Origin: an uncultured Lachnospiraceae bacterium
GTDB taxonomy: Bacteria > Bacillota > Clostridia > Lachnospirales > Lachnospiraceae
Assembly: GCA_946491665.1 (NCBI GenBank)
Contig: CAMLYL010000023.1
Location: 1 to 35,478 of the forward strand
Direction: 5' to 3'
Length of the DNA: 35,478 nucleotides
Below the pieces are notes generated by a model. The model was given only the letters and a program-made list of their open reading frames with translations. It searched no databases and was not told the origin of the DNA. A program made the translations under genes and the position numbers. Shown one piece after another: positions 1 to 8,728 of the stretch (its first letter is position 1; each line of letters opens with the position of its first letter).

Positions 1-52
1 GCGGCCTCCTGGTCCCAAACCAGGCGCTCTAGCCAAGCTGAGCCACACCCCG
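1..52 (-). tRNA. tRNA-Pro (anticodon TGG), 3' part cut by window edge
   Basis: Read on the minus strand, the gene begins at position 52 with CGGGGTGTGGCTCAG, a typical tRNA-Pro acceptor and D-arm start. A complete anticodon arm follows, with a CCTGG/CCAGG stem and the seven-base loop TTTGGGA at 19-13. The anticodon is TGG at 17-15. The variable region, T-arm and 3' acceptor strand lie beyond position 1. A consensus promoter sits just upstream at 90-118. Confidence 0.93.
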
Positions 53-89
53 CTCGATCTTGATCCCGCTTTCCCGCGACGCAAGACAT

Positions 90-118
90 ATTATATGTCA
101 TCTGTTTTTGAATGTCAA
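90..118 (-). promoter_or_regulatory. Sigma-A promoter of tRNA-Pro
   Basis: On the minus strand, TTGACA (118-113) is followed by a 17-base spacer and TATAAT (95-90). Both hexamers match the consensus exactly. The predicted start lies about 30 bases upstream of the tRNA 5' end, which fits a strong stable-RNA promoter. Confidence 0.9.
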
Positions 119-209
119 CTGTTTTTTTTAATTTTTTTATGTTATAATTCAGGAAAATTTCAGAATGTGTTTTCGGGATACCAAAAAATGCTTTTGGAAT
201 ACAGAAATG

Positions 210-237
210 TTGCTTTTTTGGTCCTCGCAGTTATAAT
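210..237 (+). promoter_or_regulatory. Candidate promoter of the methionine synthase block
   Basis: TTGCTT (210-215), a 16-base spacer and a perfect TATAAT (232-237) lie 75 bases before the first gene. A second TATAAT occurs at 143-148 without a good -35. I see no S-box (SAM-I) or cobalamin riboswitch core between these boxes and position 312. The leader would be only about 70-160 bases. Confidence 0.45.
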
Positions 238-311
238 ATATCAAATAAGGAAAGATTTCCGTCTGCGAAAGTAAAAAGAATCGGGTATGAACGATTTATA
301 AAAGGAAATGG

Positions 312-1019
312 ATGACGTATCATATGATAGAACCGAGATTTACGGAACTGAATGAAAATGAGATCCTGCTTTATCTGGGATATCGGGGGCAGGAAATAAC
401 TGTTCAGGTGGAAAGACAGATTGAGGAATGTGCAGGACAGGTGAGGGCGTATGCCAGACCCCGCCTGGTGTATCGCCGGCTGCCGGTCCGCAGGGGCGTG
501 ATAGAAGGGCTTCCTGTAGACAGCCGGGATATTGAGCAGCTTCTGACGCCCTGTCGGGAGGCAGTTCTGCTGGCGGTGACTCTGGGGCCGGATATGGAAC
601 GTCATCTGATGCGCAGTGAGGTTGTGAATATGTCGGAGGCAGTGATCCTGGATGCCTGTGCCAGTGTGGCAGTGGAAAATGTCTGTGACAGATTTGAGGA
701 AGATCTGAGAGAGGAACTGGAGCGGAAGGAGGGCTTATTTCTGACCAGCCGCTGCAGTCCCGGATATGGGGACTTTCCCATTACTTCCCAGGCAAAGCTT
801 TGTGAAGTGCTGGATACTGTCCGCCGGATCGGGCTGACAGTATCCGACCGTCACATTATGGTTCCCAGGAAATCTGTGACAGCAGTTATGGGAATTGCAG
901 AGAAACCGCAGGAGCTTCGGACGCGGGGCTGTGAAGTGTGCAGCATGTTTCGGACCTGTCCCTATCGGAAAAACGGAACAGACTGCAAATATATTGGAAG
1001 GAGCAGAAGTATCATATGA
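312..1019 (+). CDS. Stand-alone methionine synthase activation-domain protein
   Basis: This 235-residue protein resembles the C-terminal reactivation domain of cobalamin-dependent methionine synthase. In the family that domain binds S-adenosylmethionine and remethylates oxidised cob(II)alamin. Visible family features are the central segment SRCSPGYGDFPI (about residues 154-165), the following LCEVLDTVRRIGL, and VPRKSVTAVMGI, which align with the RPAxGYP...LF-type core of MetH. The C-terminal tail is Cys-rich (CEVCSMFRTCPY). The start at 312 follows AAAGGA; an ATG at 324 is also possible. Its TGA overlaps the start of the next gene (ATGA at 1016-1019), so the two are probably translationally coupled. 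In Escherichia coli this domain is fused to MetH; here it is encoded separately. Confidence 0.85.
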   Translation: MTYHMIEPRFTELNENEILLYLGYRGQEITVQVERQIEECAGQVRAYARPRLVYRRLPVRRGVIEGLPVDSRDIEQLLTPCREAVLLAVTLGPDMERHLMRSEVVNMSEAVILDACASVAVENVCDRFEEDLREELERKEGLFLTSRCSPGYGDFPITSQAKLCEVLDTVRRIGLTVSDRHIMVPRKSVTAVMGIAEKPQELRTRGCEVCSMFRTCPYRKNGTDCKYIGRSRSII

Positions 1020-3348
1020 AAGAATTGATTATATTGGATGGCGGCATGGGCACTATGCTCCAGAACGCAGGTCTGGGGCTGGGGGAGCGACCGGAGATTT
1101 TCGGGATGGAGCATCCGGAGATTCTGGAGGATATTCAGAGGCGTTATGTGGATGCGGGAAGCCGCGTGATCTACGCAAATACTTTCGGAGCCAACTCTCA
1201 CAAGCTGCGGGGAACCGGGCATTCTGTGAAGGAAGTTCTGACTGCCAATATCGCCGCGGCGAAGCGGGCGGCGGACGGCAGAGCCAGAGTAGCTCTGGAT
1301 GTGGGGCCTGTCGGAGAACTGATGGAGCCTCTTGGAACATTATCCTTTGAGGAAGCTTATGATATTTTTGCGGAAATGGCAACAGTAGGAGCCGAAGCAG
1401 GGGCGGATCTGATCGTTTTTGAGACTATGACAGATCTGTATGAGGTGAAAGCAGCGGTTCTGGCTGCCCGGGAGAATACCGATCTTCCTGTGTGGGTTAC
1501 CATGAGCTTTGAGGCCAGTGGAAGAACATTTACGGGAACTACTGCGGCTGCTATGGCTGTGACACTGGATGGTCTGGGGGTGGACGCCATGGGAGTGAAC
1601 TGCTCTCTGGGACCGGCAGAAATTTATCCGCTGATTCAGGAGATCCGCCAGTGGACAGATAAGCCGCTGATTGTGAAGCCCAACGCCGGACTGCCTGATC
1701 CTGCCACCGGGGAATATAGTATGAATGCAGAGGATTTTGCAGTGCAGATGAAACCTTTTGCCGATCTTGGGGTATCCATTCTGGGCGGTTGCTGCGGTAC
1801 TGCGCCGGAGTTTATTGCCGGACTGAGCCGTTTTGGGGGCGCAGCAGAGGATATCCGCCCGGTGAAAAGAAAAGGTGTCTGCTCTTCCGGTCAGATGGTG
1901 GAGTTTGGCGGCGTCCGGGTCATTGGAGAACGGATCAATCCCACGGGCAAGAAGCGTTTTCAGCAGGCGCTGAAGGAACGTGATTTCAACTATATTATGG
2001 AACAGGCCATTGAGCAGGCCGATGCGGGAGCCGATATTCTGGATATTAATGTGGGACTGCCCGGACTGGATGAGCCGGCAATGATGGCAGATGTGGTGCG
2101 GGCAGTTCAGAGTGTGGTTTCCCTGCCTCTTCAGATTGATTCTTCTGATCCGGCGGCTGTGGAAGCCGGTCTGCGGGCCTGCAATGGACGCGCAATTGTG
2201 AATTCGGTGAATGGGGAGGATGAAACGCTGGAGGCAATTCTTCCTGTTGTAAAAAAATATGGCGCGGCGGTTGTGGGGCTGACCATGGACAGAAATGGTA
2301 TTCCGCAGTCCGCAGAACAGCGGTTTGCGCTGGCAGAGAAGATTGTCCGGGCGGCGCAAGCAGAGGGAATTCCACGGGAGGATGTGCTGATTGACTGTCT
2401 GACTCTGACAATTTCCGCCCAGCAGGAACAGGCGGCGGAAACACTGAAAGCGGTGCGGATGGTGCATGAGCGTCTGGGACTTCACTGTGTGCTGGGAGTC
2501 AGTAATATTTCCTTCGGTCTGCCGGAGAGAAAACATGTGACAGTCAGTTTTCTGACTCAGGCCATGTGCTGCGGGCTGGATCTTCCGATCGTGAATCCGA
2601 ATCAGAAAGAAATTATGGATGCTGTATTTGCGTTCCGGGCTCTTTCCGGTGAGGATGCGCAGTGCGGGGCCTATATCGGGCGTTTTGCCGATCGTTCGCA
2701 GGAGAAGGAAGTTCCCAGGGCTTCGTCAGAGATGACTGTGGAAACGGCAGTTTTAAAGGGTCTGAAGCAGGAAACAAAGGAGCTTACGGCACAGCTTCTG
2801 GAGTTCATGCCGGAACTGGAGGTAATCAATCAGAAACTGATTCCCGCTCTGGATGTGGTGGGAGAAAAATACGAAAAGCAGGAGATTTTTCTGCCTCAGT
2901 TAATTAACTCCGCCAATGCGGCCTGTGCCGGTTTTGATTTGATCAAAGACCGGATTGCGAAGCGGGGCGGTGAGAGTGTGACAAAAGGAAAGATCATCCT
3001 GGCTACGGTGGAGGGCGATATTCATGATATTGGAAAAATATTGTCCGTGTTGTTCTGGAAAATTACGGATATCGTGTAATTGATCTTGGAAGAGATGTTC
3101 CGGTGCAGAAAGTGGTGGATACGGCGATTGCCGAAGATGTGCGGCTGGTTGGTCTTTCCGCGCTGATGACAACTACTGTAGTTTCCATGAAAAAGACGAT
3201 TCAGGCGCTGCGGGAATCCGGCCATCCCTGTAAAATATTTGTGGGAGGCGCAGTTCTGACGCCGGAATACGCAGAAGAGATCGGGGCGGACTACTATACC
3301 AGGGACGCCAAAGCGTCTGCCGATGTAGCAAAGGAAGTTCTGGGATAG
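1016..3348 (+). pseudogene. metH: Cobalamin-dependent methionine synthase, frameshifted in the B12 domain
   Basis: MetH transfers the methyl group of methyl-THF through cobalamin to homocysteine. The N-terminal homocysteine domain has LDGGMGTML, zinc-ligand segments GVNCS and GGCCGT. The pterin-binding domain begins near GERINPTGKKRF. The helical cap and cobalamin domain follow, with the axial-histidine motif GDIHDIGK. Directly after that motif, within GG-AAAAA-T (A-run at 3034-3038), the frame is lost and ends at 3079. The other frame restores the Rossmann part of the domain to 3348 (IDLGRDVPVQK, GLSALMTTT, VGGAV). Adding one A gives an uninterrupted 777-residue protein. The activation domain is absent but encoded just upstream. 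The start at 1016 is set by overlap with the upstream stop. Either this is a real inactivating mutation or a homopolymer error in the assembly. Confidence 0.85.
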
Positions 3349-3428
3349 CTGTATCAGAGACTTCCGGAAGGAATCAGCAATGTTTATCAGTAAGGCAGAC
3401 AGATGAAATTCAGATGAGGACGAAAGAA

Positions 3429-5207
3429 ATGAAAGTAAGAGAATATTTAAAGGAATACACATTATTGTTTGACGGAGGAATGGGAACCTACTATTCTCAG
3501 AGAAATCATTCTCCGGGTACCGGCTGTGAACTGGCAAGTATCAGTCAGCCGGAACTGATAGAGGAAATTCACCGGGAGTATCTGGAAGCCGGGTGCAGGG
3601 CTTTGAAGACGAATACCTTCGGGGCAAACAGGATCAGTTTCCAGGGAGATGAGGAGCTGGTTCGGAAGACTGTTCACGCGGCCTGGGAGGCAGCGGCAAA
3701 AGCGGCGGCAGATTATGATGCCTTTGTGTTTGCCGATATCGGACCGATTTCCAGTCCTTCCGGGGAGACGGAGGTTTTTGAGGAATATCGTTTTGTCGCA
3801 GACTGCTTCCTGGAGCAGGGAGCGGAGAATTTCCTTTTTGAGACCAATGCGAATACAGATGGACTGAAAGAAATTACGATGTATATCCGGGAAAAAGCGC
3901 CTGAGGCATTTATTATTGTCAGTTTTGCTGTTCAGGCCGACGGATTTTCCCGGGATGGTATTCTGGCAGCCGATCTGCTGGCAGATATGAGGGCGCATGG
4001 CAGGGCGGATGCGCTGGGACTGAACTGCATCTGCGGCGCGAGACATATGCTGAACCTGGTCCGGGAACTGGATCATGAGGGAATGACGCTGGCGCTGATG
4101 CCAAATGCGGGTTATCCCACTGTCATAGGAAACCGGACGTTTTATGACGGGGATCCCCGGTACTTTGCGGAACAGATGAGAGAAATGGCCGCGGAGGGAG
4201 CGATGATCCTGGGCGGCTGCTGCGGTACTGCGCCTGTACATATAGAGATGACGGCGCAGGCTCTTGCGGGACGGGGGCAGGAGACTGCTGTTCATCGGGC
4301 AAAGATCCGGCGGGAGCGGATCGAAGAGCGTTCGGACAGTCTTTTCTGGAGCAGGCTGAAAGCGGGGGAAAAGGTATTTGCGGCAGAACTGGATCCTCCG
4401 GCGGACGCCAATGCGGCGAAGTTCATGAGAGGCGCCTGGGAGCTGAAGGAAGCGGGCTGCGATATCATTACCGTTGCCGACTGCCCTATTGCAAGAGCGC
4501 GAATGGATTCCAGTCTGCTTGCCTGCAAAATCCGGCGGGAGCTGAATATGGATGCGCTTCCTCATATGACCTGCCGGGACCGGAATCTGAACGCCACCAA
4601 AGCTCTGCTGCTGGGGCTCTATGCGGAAGGGATACGGAATGTTCTTCTTGTAACCGGTGACCCCATTCCGTCGGCGGAGCGGGATGAGGTGAAAAGTGTC
4701 TATCAGTTTAATTCCAGAAAACTGGCGGCTTTTGCCGCTTCCCTGGGAAAGCAGGTGCTCCCCGGCTCTTTTCATCTGTTCGGAGCGCTGAATGTCAACG
4801 CCAGGAATTTTGATGTACAGTTAAAGCTTGCAAAAGAAAAGGAAGAAAAAGGAATGATCGGATTCCTGACCCAGCCGGTGCTGACGGAGGAAGCTTTTGA
4901 AAATCTGAAGCGGGCAAAAGAAGAGCTGAGCGGCTATATTCTGGGAGGCGTTATTCCGGTAGTCAGTGCGAGAAATGCCCGTTTCATGGACAGTGAGATC
5001 AATGGAATCAATGTTGATCCGAAGATTACTGAGCTGTATGAGGGAAAGACCCGGGCGGAAAGTGAGGATCTGGCTGTGGAGATCTCTGTGGAGATTATGA
5101 AAAGAATTTCCGGTTTTACAGACGGATATTACCTGATGACGCCTTTTGGACGAACCGGACTGATTGTGCGGATCATGAAGGAATTCGGCGTGACGGATCA
5201 GAAATAA
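3429..5207 (+). CDS. Bifunctional homocysteine S-methyltransferase / 5,10-methylenetetrahydrofolate reductase
   Basis: The 592-residue product resembles YitJ-type fusions. Residues from about 10 to 290 form a homocysteine methyltransferase barrel with FDGGMGTYY, the first zinc Cys in LGLNCICG and the CC pair in GGCCGTAP. Residues from about 310 form a MetF-like reductase with FAAELDPP, a TCRDRN segment, LLVTGDP and a terminal FGRTGLIVRIMKEFG. The reductase would make methyl-THF; the barrel could move methyl groups to homocysteine. I chose ATG 3429 because GAGGA (3416-3420) lies 8 bases upstream, whereas ATG 3414 has no site. It follows metH by 80 bases in the same direction, probably in one operon. 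If metH is truly broken, this enzyme could be the remaining methionine-forming route. Confidence 0.92.
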   Translation: MKVREYLKEYTLLFDGGMGTYYSQRNHSPGTGCELASISQPELIEEIHREYLEAGCRALKTNTFGANRISFQGDEELVRKTVHAAWEAAAKAAADYDAFVFADIGPISSPSGETEVFEEYRFVADCFLEQGAENFLFETNANTDGLKEITMYIREKAPEAFIIVSFAVQADGFSRDGILAADLLADMRAHGRADALGLNCICGARHMLNLVRELDHEGMTLALMPNAGYPTVIGNRTFYDGDPRYFAEQMREMAAEGAMILGGCCGTAPVHIEMTAQALAGRGQETAVHRAKIRRERIEERSDSLFWSRLKAGEKVFAAELDPPADANAAKFMRGAWELKEAGCDIITVADCPIARARMDSSLLACKIRRELNMDALPHMTCRDRNLNATKALLLGLYAEGIRNVLLVTGDPIPSAERDEVKSVYQFNSRKLAAFAASLGKQVLPGSFHLFGALNVNARNFDVQLKLAKEKEEKGMIGFLTQPVLTEEAFENLKRAKEELSGYILGGVIPVVSARNARFMDSEINGINVDPKITELYEGKTRAESEDLAVEISVEIMKRISGFTDGYYLMTPFGRTGLIVRIMKEFGVTDQK

Positions 5208-5226
5208 TTTATGGGACAGATGATTT

Positions 5227-5251
5227 CCCCGGCGGCAGCCGGGGATTTTTC
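5227..5251 (+). terminator. Rho-independent terminator after the methionine block
   Basis: CCCCGGC (5227-5233) pairs perfectly with GCCGGGG (5238-5244) across a GGCA loop, followed by ATTTTTCT. It lies 20 bases after the preceding stop codon. Confidence 0.9.
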
Positions 5252-5282
5252 TGTCTGCATTTCAGATGAAGAAAAACGGATC

Positions 5283-5300
5283 GGTTAGTCACAGGTTAGT
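5283..5300 (+). promoter_or_regulatory. Direct repeat pair 1, candidate response-regulator site
   Basis: GGTTAGT-CACA-GGTTAGT is two identical 7-mers 11 bases apart, one helical turn. This is the usual geometry of OmpR-family half-sites. A related pair lies at 5351-5368, both upstream of the response regulator at 5464. Confidence 0.45.
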
Positions 5301-5350
5301 AACAAAAAATCATCAGTTCGGCAGAAATCCTGAATTTCCGACTCATAAAA

Positions 5351-5368
5351 CGTTAAGAATTCGTTAAG
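5351..5368 (+). promoter_or_regulatory. Direct repeat pair 2, candidate response-regulator site
   Basis: CGTTAAG-AATT-CGTTAAG again gives two identical 7-mers with an 11-base period. It shares the GTTA core with the pair at 5283-5300. It lies about 95 bases before the response-regulator start. I could not place a convincing sigma-A promoter next to it. Confidence 0.5.
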
Positions 5369-5463
5369 GTTTCATTGGCTAATTTAGAAAGATTTCTCTG
5401 TTACATTATTTTCATAAGGTCAAGGCACTCCGGATGTGGTATGATAACGGGGAGGTGATGAAA

Positions 5464-6168
5464 ATGATTAATATATTAGTATGTGATGACGACAAAGATA
5501 TCGTGGACGCCATAGAGATTTATCTGGCTCCGGAAGGATACAACATTTTAAAGGCTTATGACGGGATTCAGGCGATCGAGATGATTCAGAAACATGAGAT
5601 TCATCTTCTGATTCTTGATGTGATGATGCCCCGGATGGATGGTCTGAGAGCGACGCTGAAGATCCGGGAGAAGTCCAATATACCGATTATAATTTTGTCG
5701 GCCAAGACGGAGGATACAGATAAGATTTTCGGCCTGAATGTGGGGGCTGATGATTATGTGACAAAACCATTTAATTCTCTGGAACTGGTGGCCCGGGTGA
5801 AATCGCAGCTGCGGCGTTATACAAAACTGGGCACAATGGCCCAGGAGAATGTATCCAACATTTATCGGACCGGAGGGCTTGTGATCAACGATGACACAAA
5901 GAAGGTCACTGTGGATGGCGTTGAAGTACAGAAGCTGACTCCCATGCAGTATAATATTCTGCTGTTTCTGACGAAAAATAAGGGGCGGGTCTTTTCTATT
6001 GAACAGATTTATGAAAGCATCTGGAATGAAAATGCCATTAATGCGGACAATACTGTGGCTGTACATATTCGCCATATCCGTGAGAAGATCGAGATCAACC
6101 CCAGGGAGCCGCGTTACCTGAAGGTGGTCTGGGGTGTGGGCTATAAGATGGAAGATATAAAATCCTGA
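5464..6168 (+). CDS. OmpR/PhoB-family response regulator
   Basis: This 234-residue DNA-binding response regulator has an N-terminal receiver with acidic residues D8-D10, the phosphoacceptor D52 in LILDVMMP, a switch Ser in ILSAK and the conserved Lys in VTKPF. A C-terminal winged helix follows (LTPMQYNILLFL, then NTVAVHIRHIREKIE and VWGVGYK). The start at 5464 is chosen because GGAGGTG (5451-5457) lies 6 bases upstream; ATGs at 5434 and 5458 are poorly placed. The partner kinase begins 55 bases downstream. Phased direct repeats upstream suggest autoregulation. It resembles VanR-like regulators, but nothing nearby supports a glycopeptide-resistance role. Confidence 0.95.
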   Translation: MINILVCDDDKDIVDAIEIYLAPEGYNILKAYDGIQAIEMIQKHEIHLLILDVMMPRMDGLRATLKIREKSNIPIIILSAKTEDTDKIFGLNVGADDYVTKPFNSLELVARVKSQLRRYTKLGTMAQENVSNIYRTGGLVINDDTKKVTVDGVEVQKLTPMQYNILLFLTKNKGRVFSIEQIYESIWNENAINADNTVAVHIRHIREKIEINPREPRYLKVVWGVGYKMEDIKS

Positions 6169-6223
6169 TGTATCGGATGGAAGCTTCCTGATGAGTCCGA
6201 AGATGAAAAAGGAGGCAATTGTT

Positions 6224-8530
6224 TTGGAAGAGAAAAATACTGTAAAATATAAACGATACAGTCTTCCGGTAAAGATCCTGATTTTATTTGCGCTGATTGC
6301 AAGTACGATTGCTGCGGGAATTACGGGAAGCTGGATCATGATCGGGCTGAACCATGGAATGTCTTTTAAAGAGGTTATGAATCCTGTTCCGTTTGAGGAA
6401 AGCCGGCAGGCGGGATATTATCTGAATGAAGAAGGCCATATGCTTCTGGATTGCATTTCCGCAGATCAGCTGAAATCGCTGGATTCCGGGAATTCGGGGA
6501 AAAGGGCATGGCTTATTGAAACGCCGGAAGAAACGAATATCGTATTCTATTTGTATGATAAAGAGAATAATACTGTGTATACAAATATAGAAGAATGGGG
6601 CAGGTTCAGTCTGGGGAGAGTATACCAGAATTACGGGAATTACAGAGGGGCAGATGCGTCAGATTGTTTTCTGGTGGTAAATTCTGCAAGCGGCAGTGAA
6701 GATGACAGTGATTTATCATCACAGATATCAGCTGACGCGGTCAGTGAGCTGAACAGCGGCCTGCTGAATGATATATGGGAGGTACTGTCAGTAAGAAATG
6801 AGGATAATGTTGGGGATTATCAGCTTTTTGTGGGCCTGAATTCTACTTATCCGGTTCGGGATTCCTGGTCCTATGGATATCATCAGTTGTATGAATCCTA
6901 TGCAGAGAGTATTTTCAGTCAGTGGCCGTACATATTTTTTGCGGCGCTGGGAATTATGATCTGGATGCTGATTCTGGTGGGAAGGCAGGCCGGCCATAAT
7001 TCAGGGGACAGAGAGATTCATCTGAAATCGATTGACCGTTTCCCTATAGAGATCTGGGTTGTGGTTGATGTGGTTCTGGTTGTAATCGGAATTGCCATGG
7101 TGGTAAACGGACTGAACAACAGTTATTGGACGTACTGGGCCGCCCACTATAATATAGATGTGCAGGAGCTGTTTCTGGGAAGTGCGCCTGTAGTAACGGG
7201 CGGAATGCTGATATTGTCTCTCACAGCGGCAAAGATTATCAATCTGTACGGCCGGCGGATCAAGGCGAAGACTCTGGACGGCAGCGCGATTCTTGCCGTG
7301 GGAAAACGGGTGGTTCACTGGTTCCAGACACTTTATGAATCGCGGAGAGAGAATCAGAAACTGATCATCCGCTATGTGGTGATACTTATTGTGAATTTCT
7401 TCCTGCTTCTCATAGTATTTCTGCTGTTTGGCGTCTGGTATCCCGGCGCAGGATTTTTCTTCCTGCTGATACTGATTCTGGCCGATGTATATATGCTGTA
7501 CCGGCTGGTGAAAAATGAAAAGGGCAAGGATGAGATCAAATCGGCCCTGAAGGAAATTTCACAGGGAAATCTGGACTATCAGATTGATACCGCAGATATG
7601 TCAAAGCAGAACAGGGAGATGGCGGAAGAAGTCAACCGCATGCGGGACGGATTGAAAACAGCAGTGGAGACGCAGTTAAAGAGCGAACGGCTGAAAACAG
7701 ATCTGATCGCAAATGTGTCCCACGACATCAAGACACCTCTGACCTCTATCATTAATTATGTGGATATTTTAGACAGGGAACATTTTGAAGATGAACGGAT
7801 TGCCGGATATGTGGATATTCTGGTTCGCAAGTCAGCCCGTCTGAAACAGCTGACGGAGGATCTGATTGAAGCGTCAAAGATCAGTTCCGGCAATATTACA
7901 CTGGATATGCAGGAGATTAATTTAAAACAGTTAATAAAGCAGACAAACGGAGAATTTGAAGAAAAATTTGCGGCCCGTCATCTGCAGCTTGTCTGCAGGC
8001 TGCCGGAGGAAAATCTCATGATTCTGGCAGACGGCCGACGGATGTACCGGGTTCTGGAAAATCTGTATAATAATGCGGCGAAGTACGCCATGCCTTATTC
8101 CCGAGTTTATGTAGACGGTGAAACCGAGGACGGAAAAGTTACATTTTCCATTAAAAATATGTCGGAGAATCCGCTGAATATCAGTGCGGATGAACTGATG
8201 GAACGGTTTGTACGGGGGGACACTGCCCGCACAACAGAAGGAAACGGACTGGGACTGGAGATTGCCCGGAATCTGACTGTGATGCAGCACGGAAAGTTCT
8301 ATCTGCATCTGGACGGCGATCTGTTCAAGGTAGTAATTGTTTTCGGAGAGCCGGAGGAAGAACCTCAGGAACCGGAAGCGGATCAGGAGCAGACCAATGA
8401 AAAGGAAAAGTCCCGTTCAAAGAAAACGAAAAAACAGAAGCGGGAGAAAAAACATGTCAGGCTGCGGTTCAGAAATCCCATTACGGTGGAGACAGAAGAA
8501 ACGCAGACAGAGGATGAAATGAAATCATAA
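6224..8530 (+). CDS. Membrane sensor histidine kinase, partner of the preceding regulator
   Basis: The 768-residue kinase has a first membrane helix at about 18-40, an extracytoplasmic domain of roughly 195 residues, then several further helices (WPYIFFAALGIMIWML, VVVDVVLVVIGIAMVV, LFLGSAPVVTGGMLIL, and a long pair around VVILIVNFFLLLIVFLL). A HAMP-like linker leads to the dimerisation domain with phospho-His H500 in NVSHDIKTPLTS. The ATPase domain has NLYNNAAKYA (N box) and GNGLGLEIA (G box). TTG 6224 is preferred because AAGGAGG ends 8 bases before it; ATG 6191 lies upstream of that site and lacks its own. After the ATPase domain comes an unusual tail of about 60 residues, first Glu/Gln-rich and then Lys/Arg-rich. 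The ligand is not readable. Confidence 0.93.
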   Translation: MEEKNTVKYKRYSLPVKILILFALIASTIAAGITGSWIMIGLNHGMSFKEVMNPVPFEESRQAGYYLNEEGHMLLDCISADQLKSLDSGNSGKRAWLIETPEETNIVFYLYDKENNTVYTNIEEWGRFSLGRVYQNYGNYRGADASDCFLVVNSASGSEDDSDLSSQISADAVSELNSGLLNDIWEVLSVRNEDNVGDYQLFVGLNSTYPVRDSWSYGYHQLYESYAESIFSQWPYIFFAALGIMIWMLILVGRQAGHNSGDREIHLKSIDRFPIEIWVVVDVVLVVIGIAMVVNGLNNSYWTYWAAHYNIDVQELFLGSAPVVTGGMLILSLTAAKIINLYGRRIKAKTLDGSAILAVGKRVVHWFQTLYESRRENQKLIIRYVVILIVNFFLLLIVFLLFGVWYPGAGFFFLLILILADVYMLYRLVKNEKGKDEIKSALKEISQGNLDYQIDTADMSKQNREMAEEVNRMRDGLKTAVETQLKSERLKTDLIANVSHDIKTPLTSIINYVDILDREHFEDERIAGYVDILVRKSARLKQLTEDLIEASKISSGNITLDMQEINLKQLIKQTNGEFEEKFAARHLQLVCRLPEENLMILADGRRMYRVLENLYNNAAKYAMPYSRVYVDGETEDGKVTFSIKNMSENPLNISADELMERFVRGDTARTTEGNGLGLEIARNLTVMQHGKFYLHLDGDLFKVVIVFGEPEEEPQEPEADQEQTNEKEKSRSKKTKKQKREKKHVRLRFRNPITVETEETQTEDEMKS

Positions 8531-8569
8531 GATCTTTTCTCGAAGAAGAGCGGGAAATGCGGAGAAATG

Positions 8570-8610
8570 CAGGGTTTGTGTCAGCTGGACGCAGACCCTG
8601 TCGCAATTTT
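8570..8610 (+). terminator. Probable terminator after the histidine kinase
   Basis: CAGGGTTTGTG (8570-8580) pairs with CGCAGACCCTG (8590-8600), 11 pairs including two G-U, with a 9-base loop. The following tract TCGCAATTTT is only moderately T-rich, so termination may be partial. Confidence 0.5.
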
Positions 8611-8624
8611 ACGATGAAAATTCC

Positions 8625-8653
8625 TTGAGGACAGGCATAAAAATTTCTATAAT
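8625..8653 (+). promoter_or_regulatory. Sigma-A promoter of the MerR-type gene
   Basis: TTGAGG (8625-8630), a 17-base spacer and a perfect TATAAT (8648-8653) precede the start codon by about 75 bases. Confidence 0.75.
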
Positions 8654-8728
8654 GAAATTATAATAACAGTTCGGAACAAACGGGGACGGACTGCTGTATA
8701 TTTATCTGCAGAGACAGGAGGTATCGTT

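Noticed and set aside
148..311. Possible SAM-I or cobalamin riboswitch before the methionine genes
   Set aside because: No S-box core or B12-box-like sequence and no anti-terminator/terminator pair; the leader is too short for a cobalamin riboswitch.
1340..2536. Long open frame of about 398 codons on the minus strand inside metH
   Set aside because: It lies antisense to a clear metH domain structure, has no ribosome-binding site or recognisable motif, and reflects codon bias of the real gene.
3034..3079. Programmed -1 frameshift in metH
   Set aside because: A5 after GG is a weak slippery site, no convincing stimulatory hairpin follows, and MetH is not known to use recoding. Mutation or assembly error is simpler.
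3462..4775. Open frame of about 437 codons on the minus strand
   Set aside because: Fully antisense to the homocysteine methyltransferase/MTHFR gene; composition is Arg/His/Pro-rich as expected for a shadow frame.
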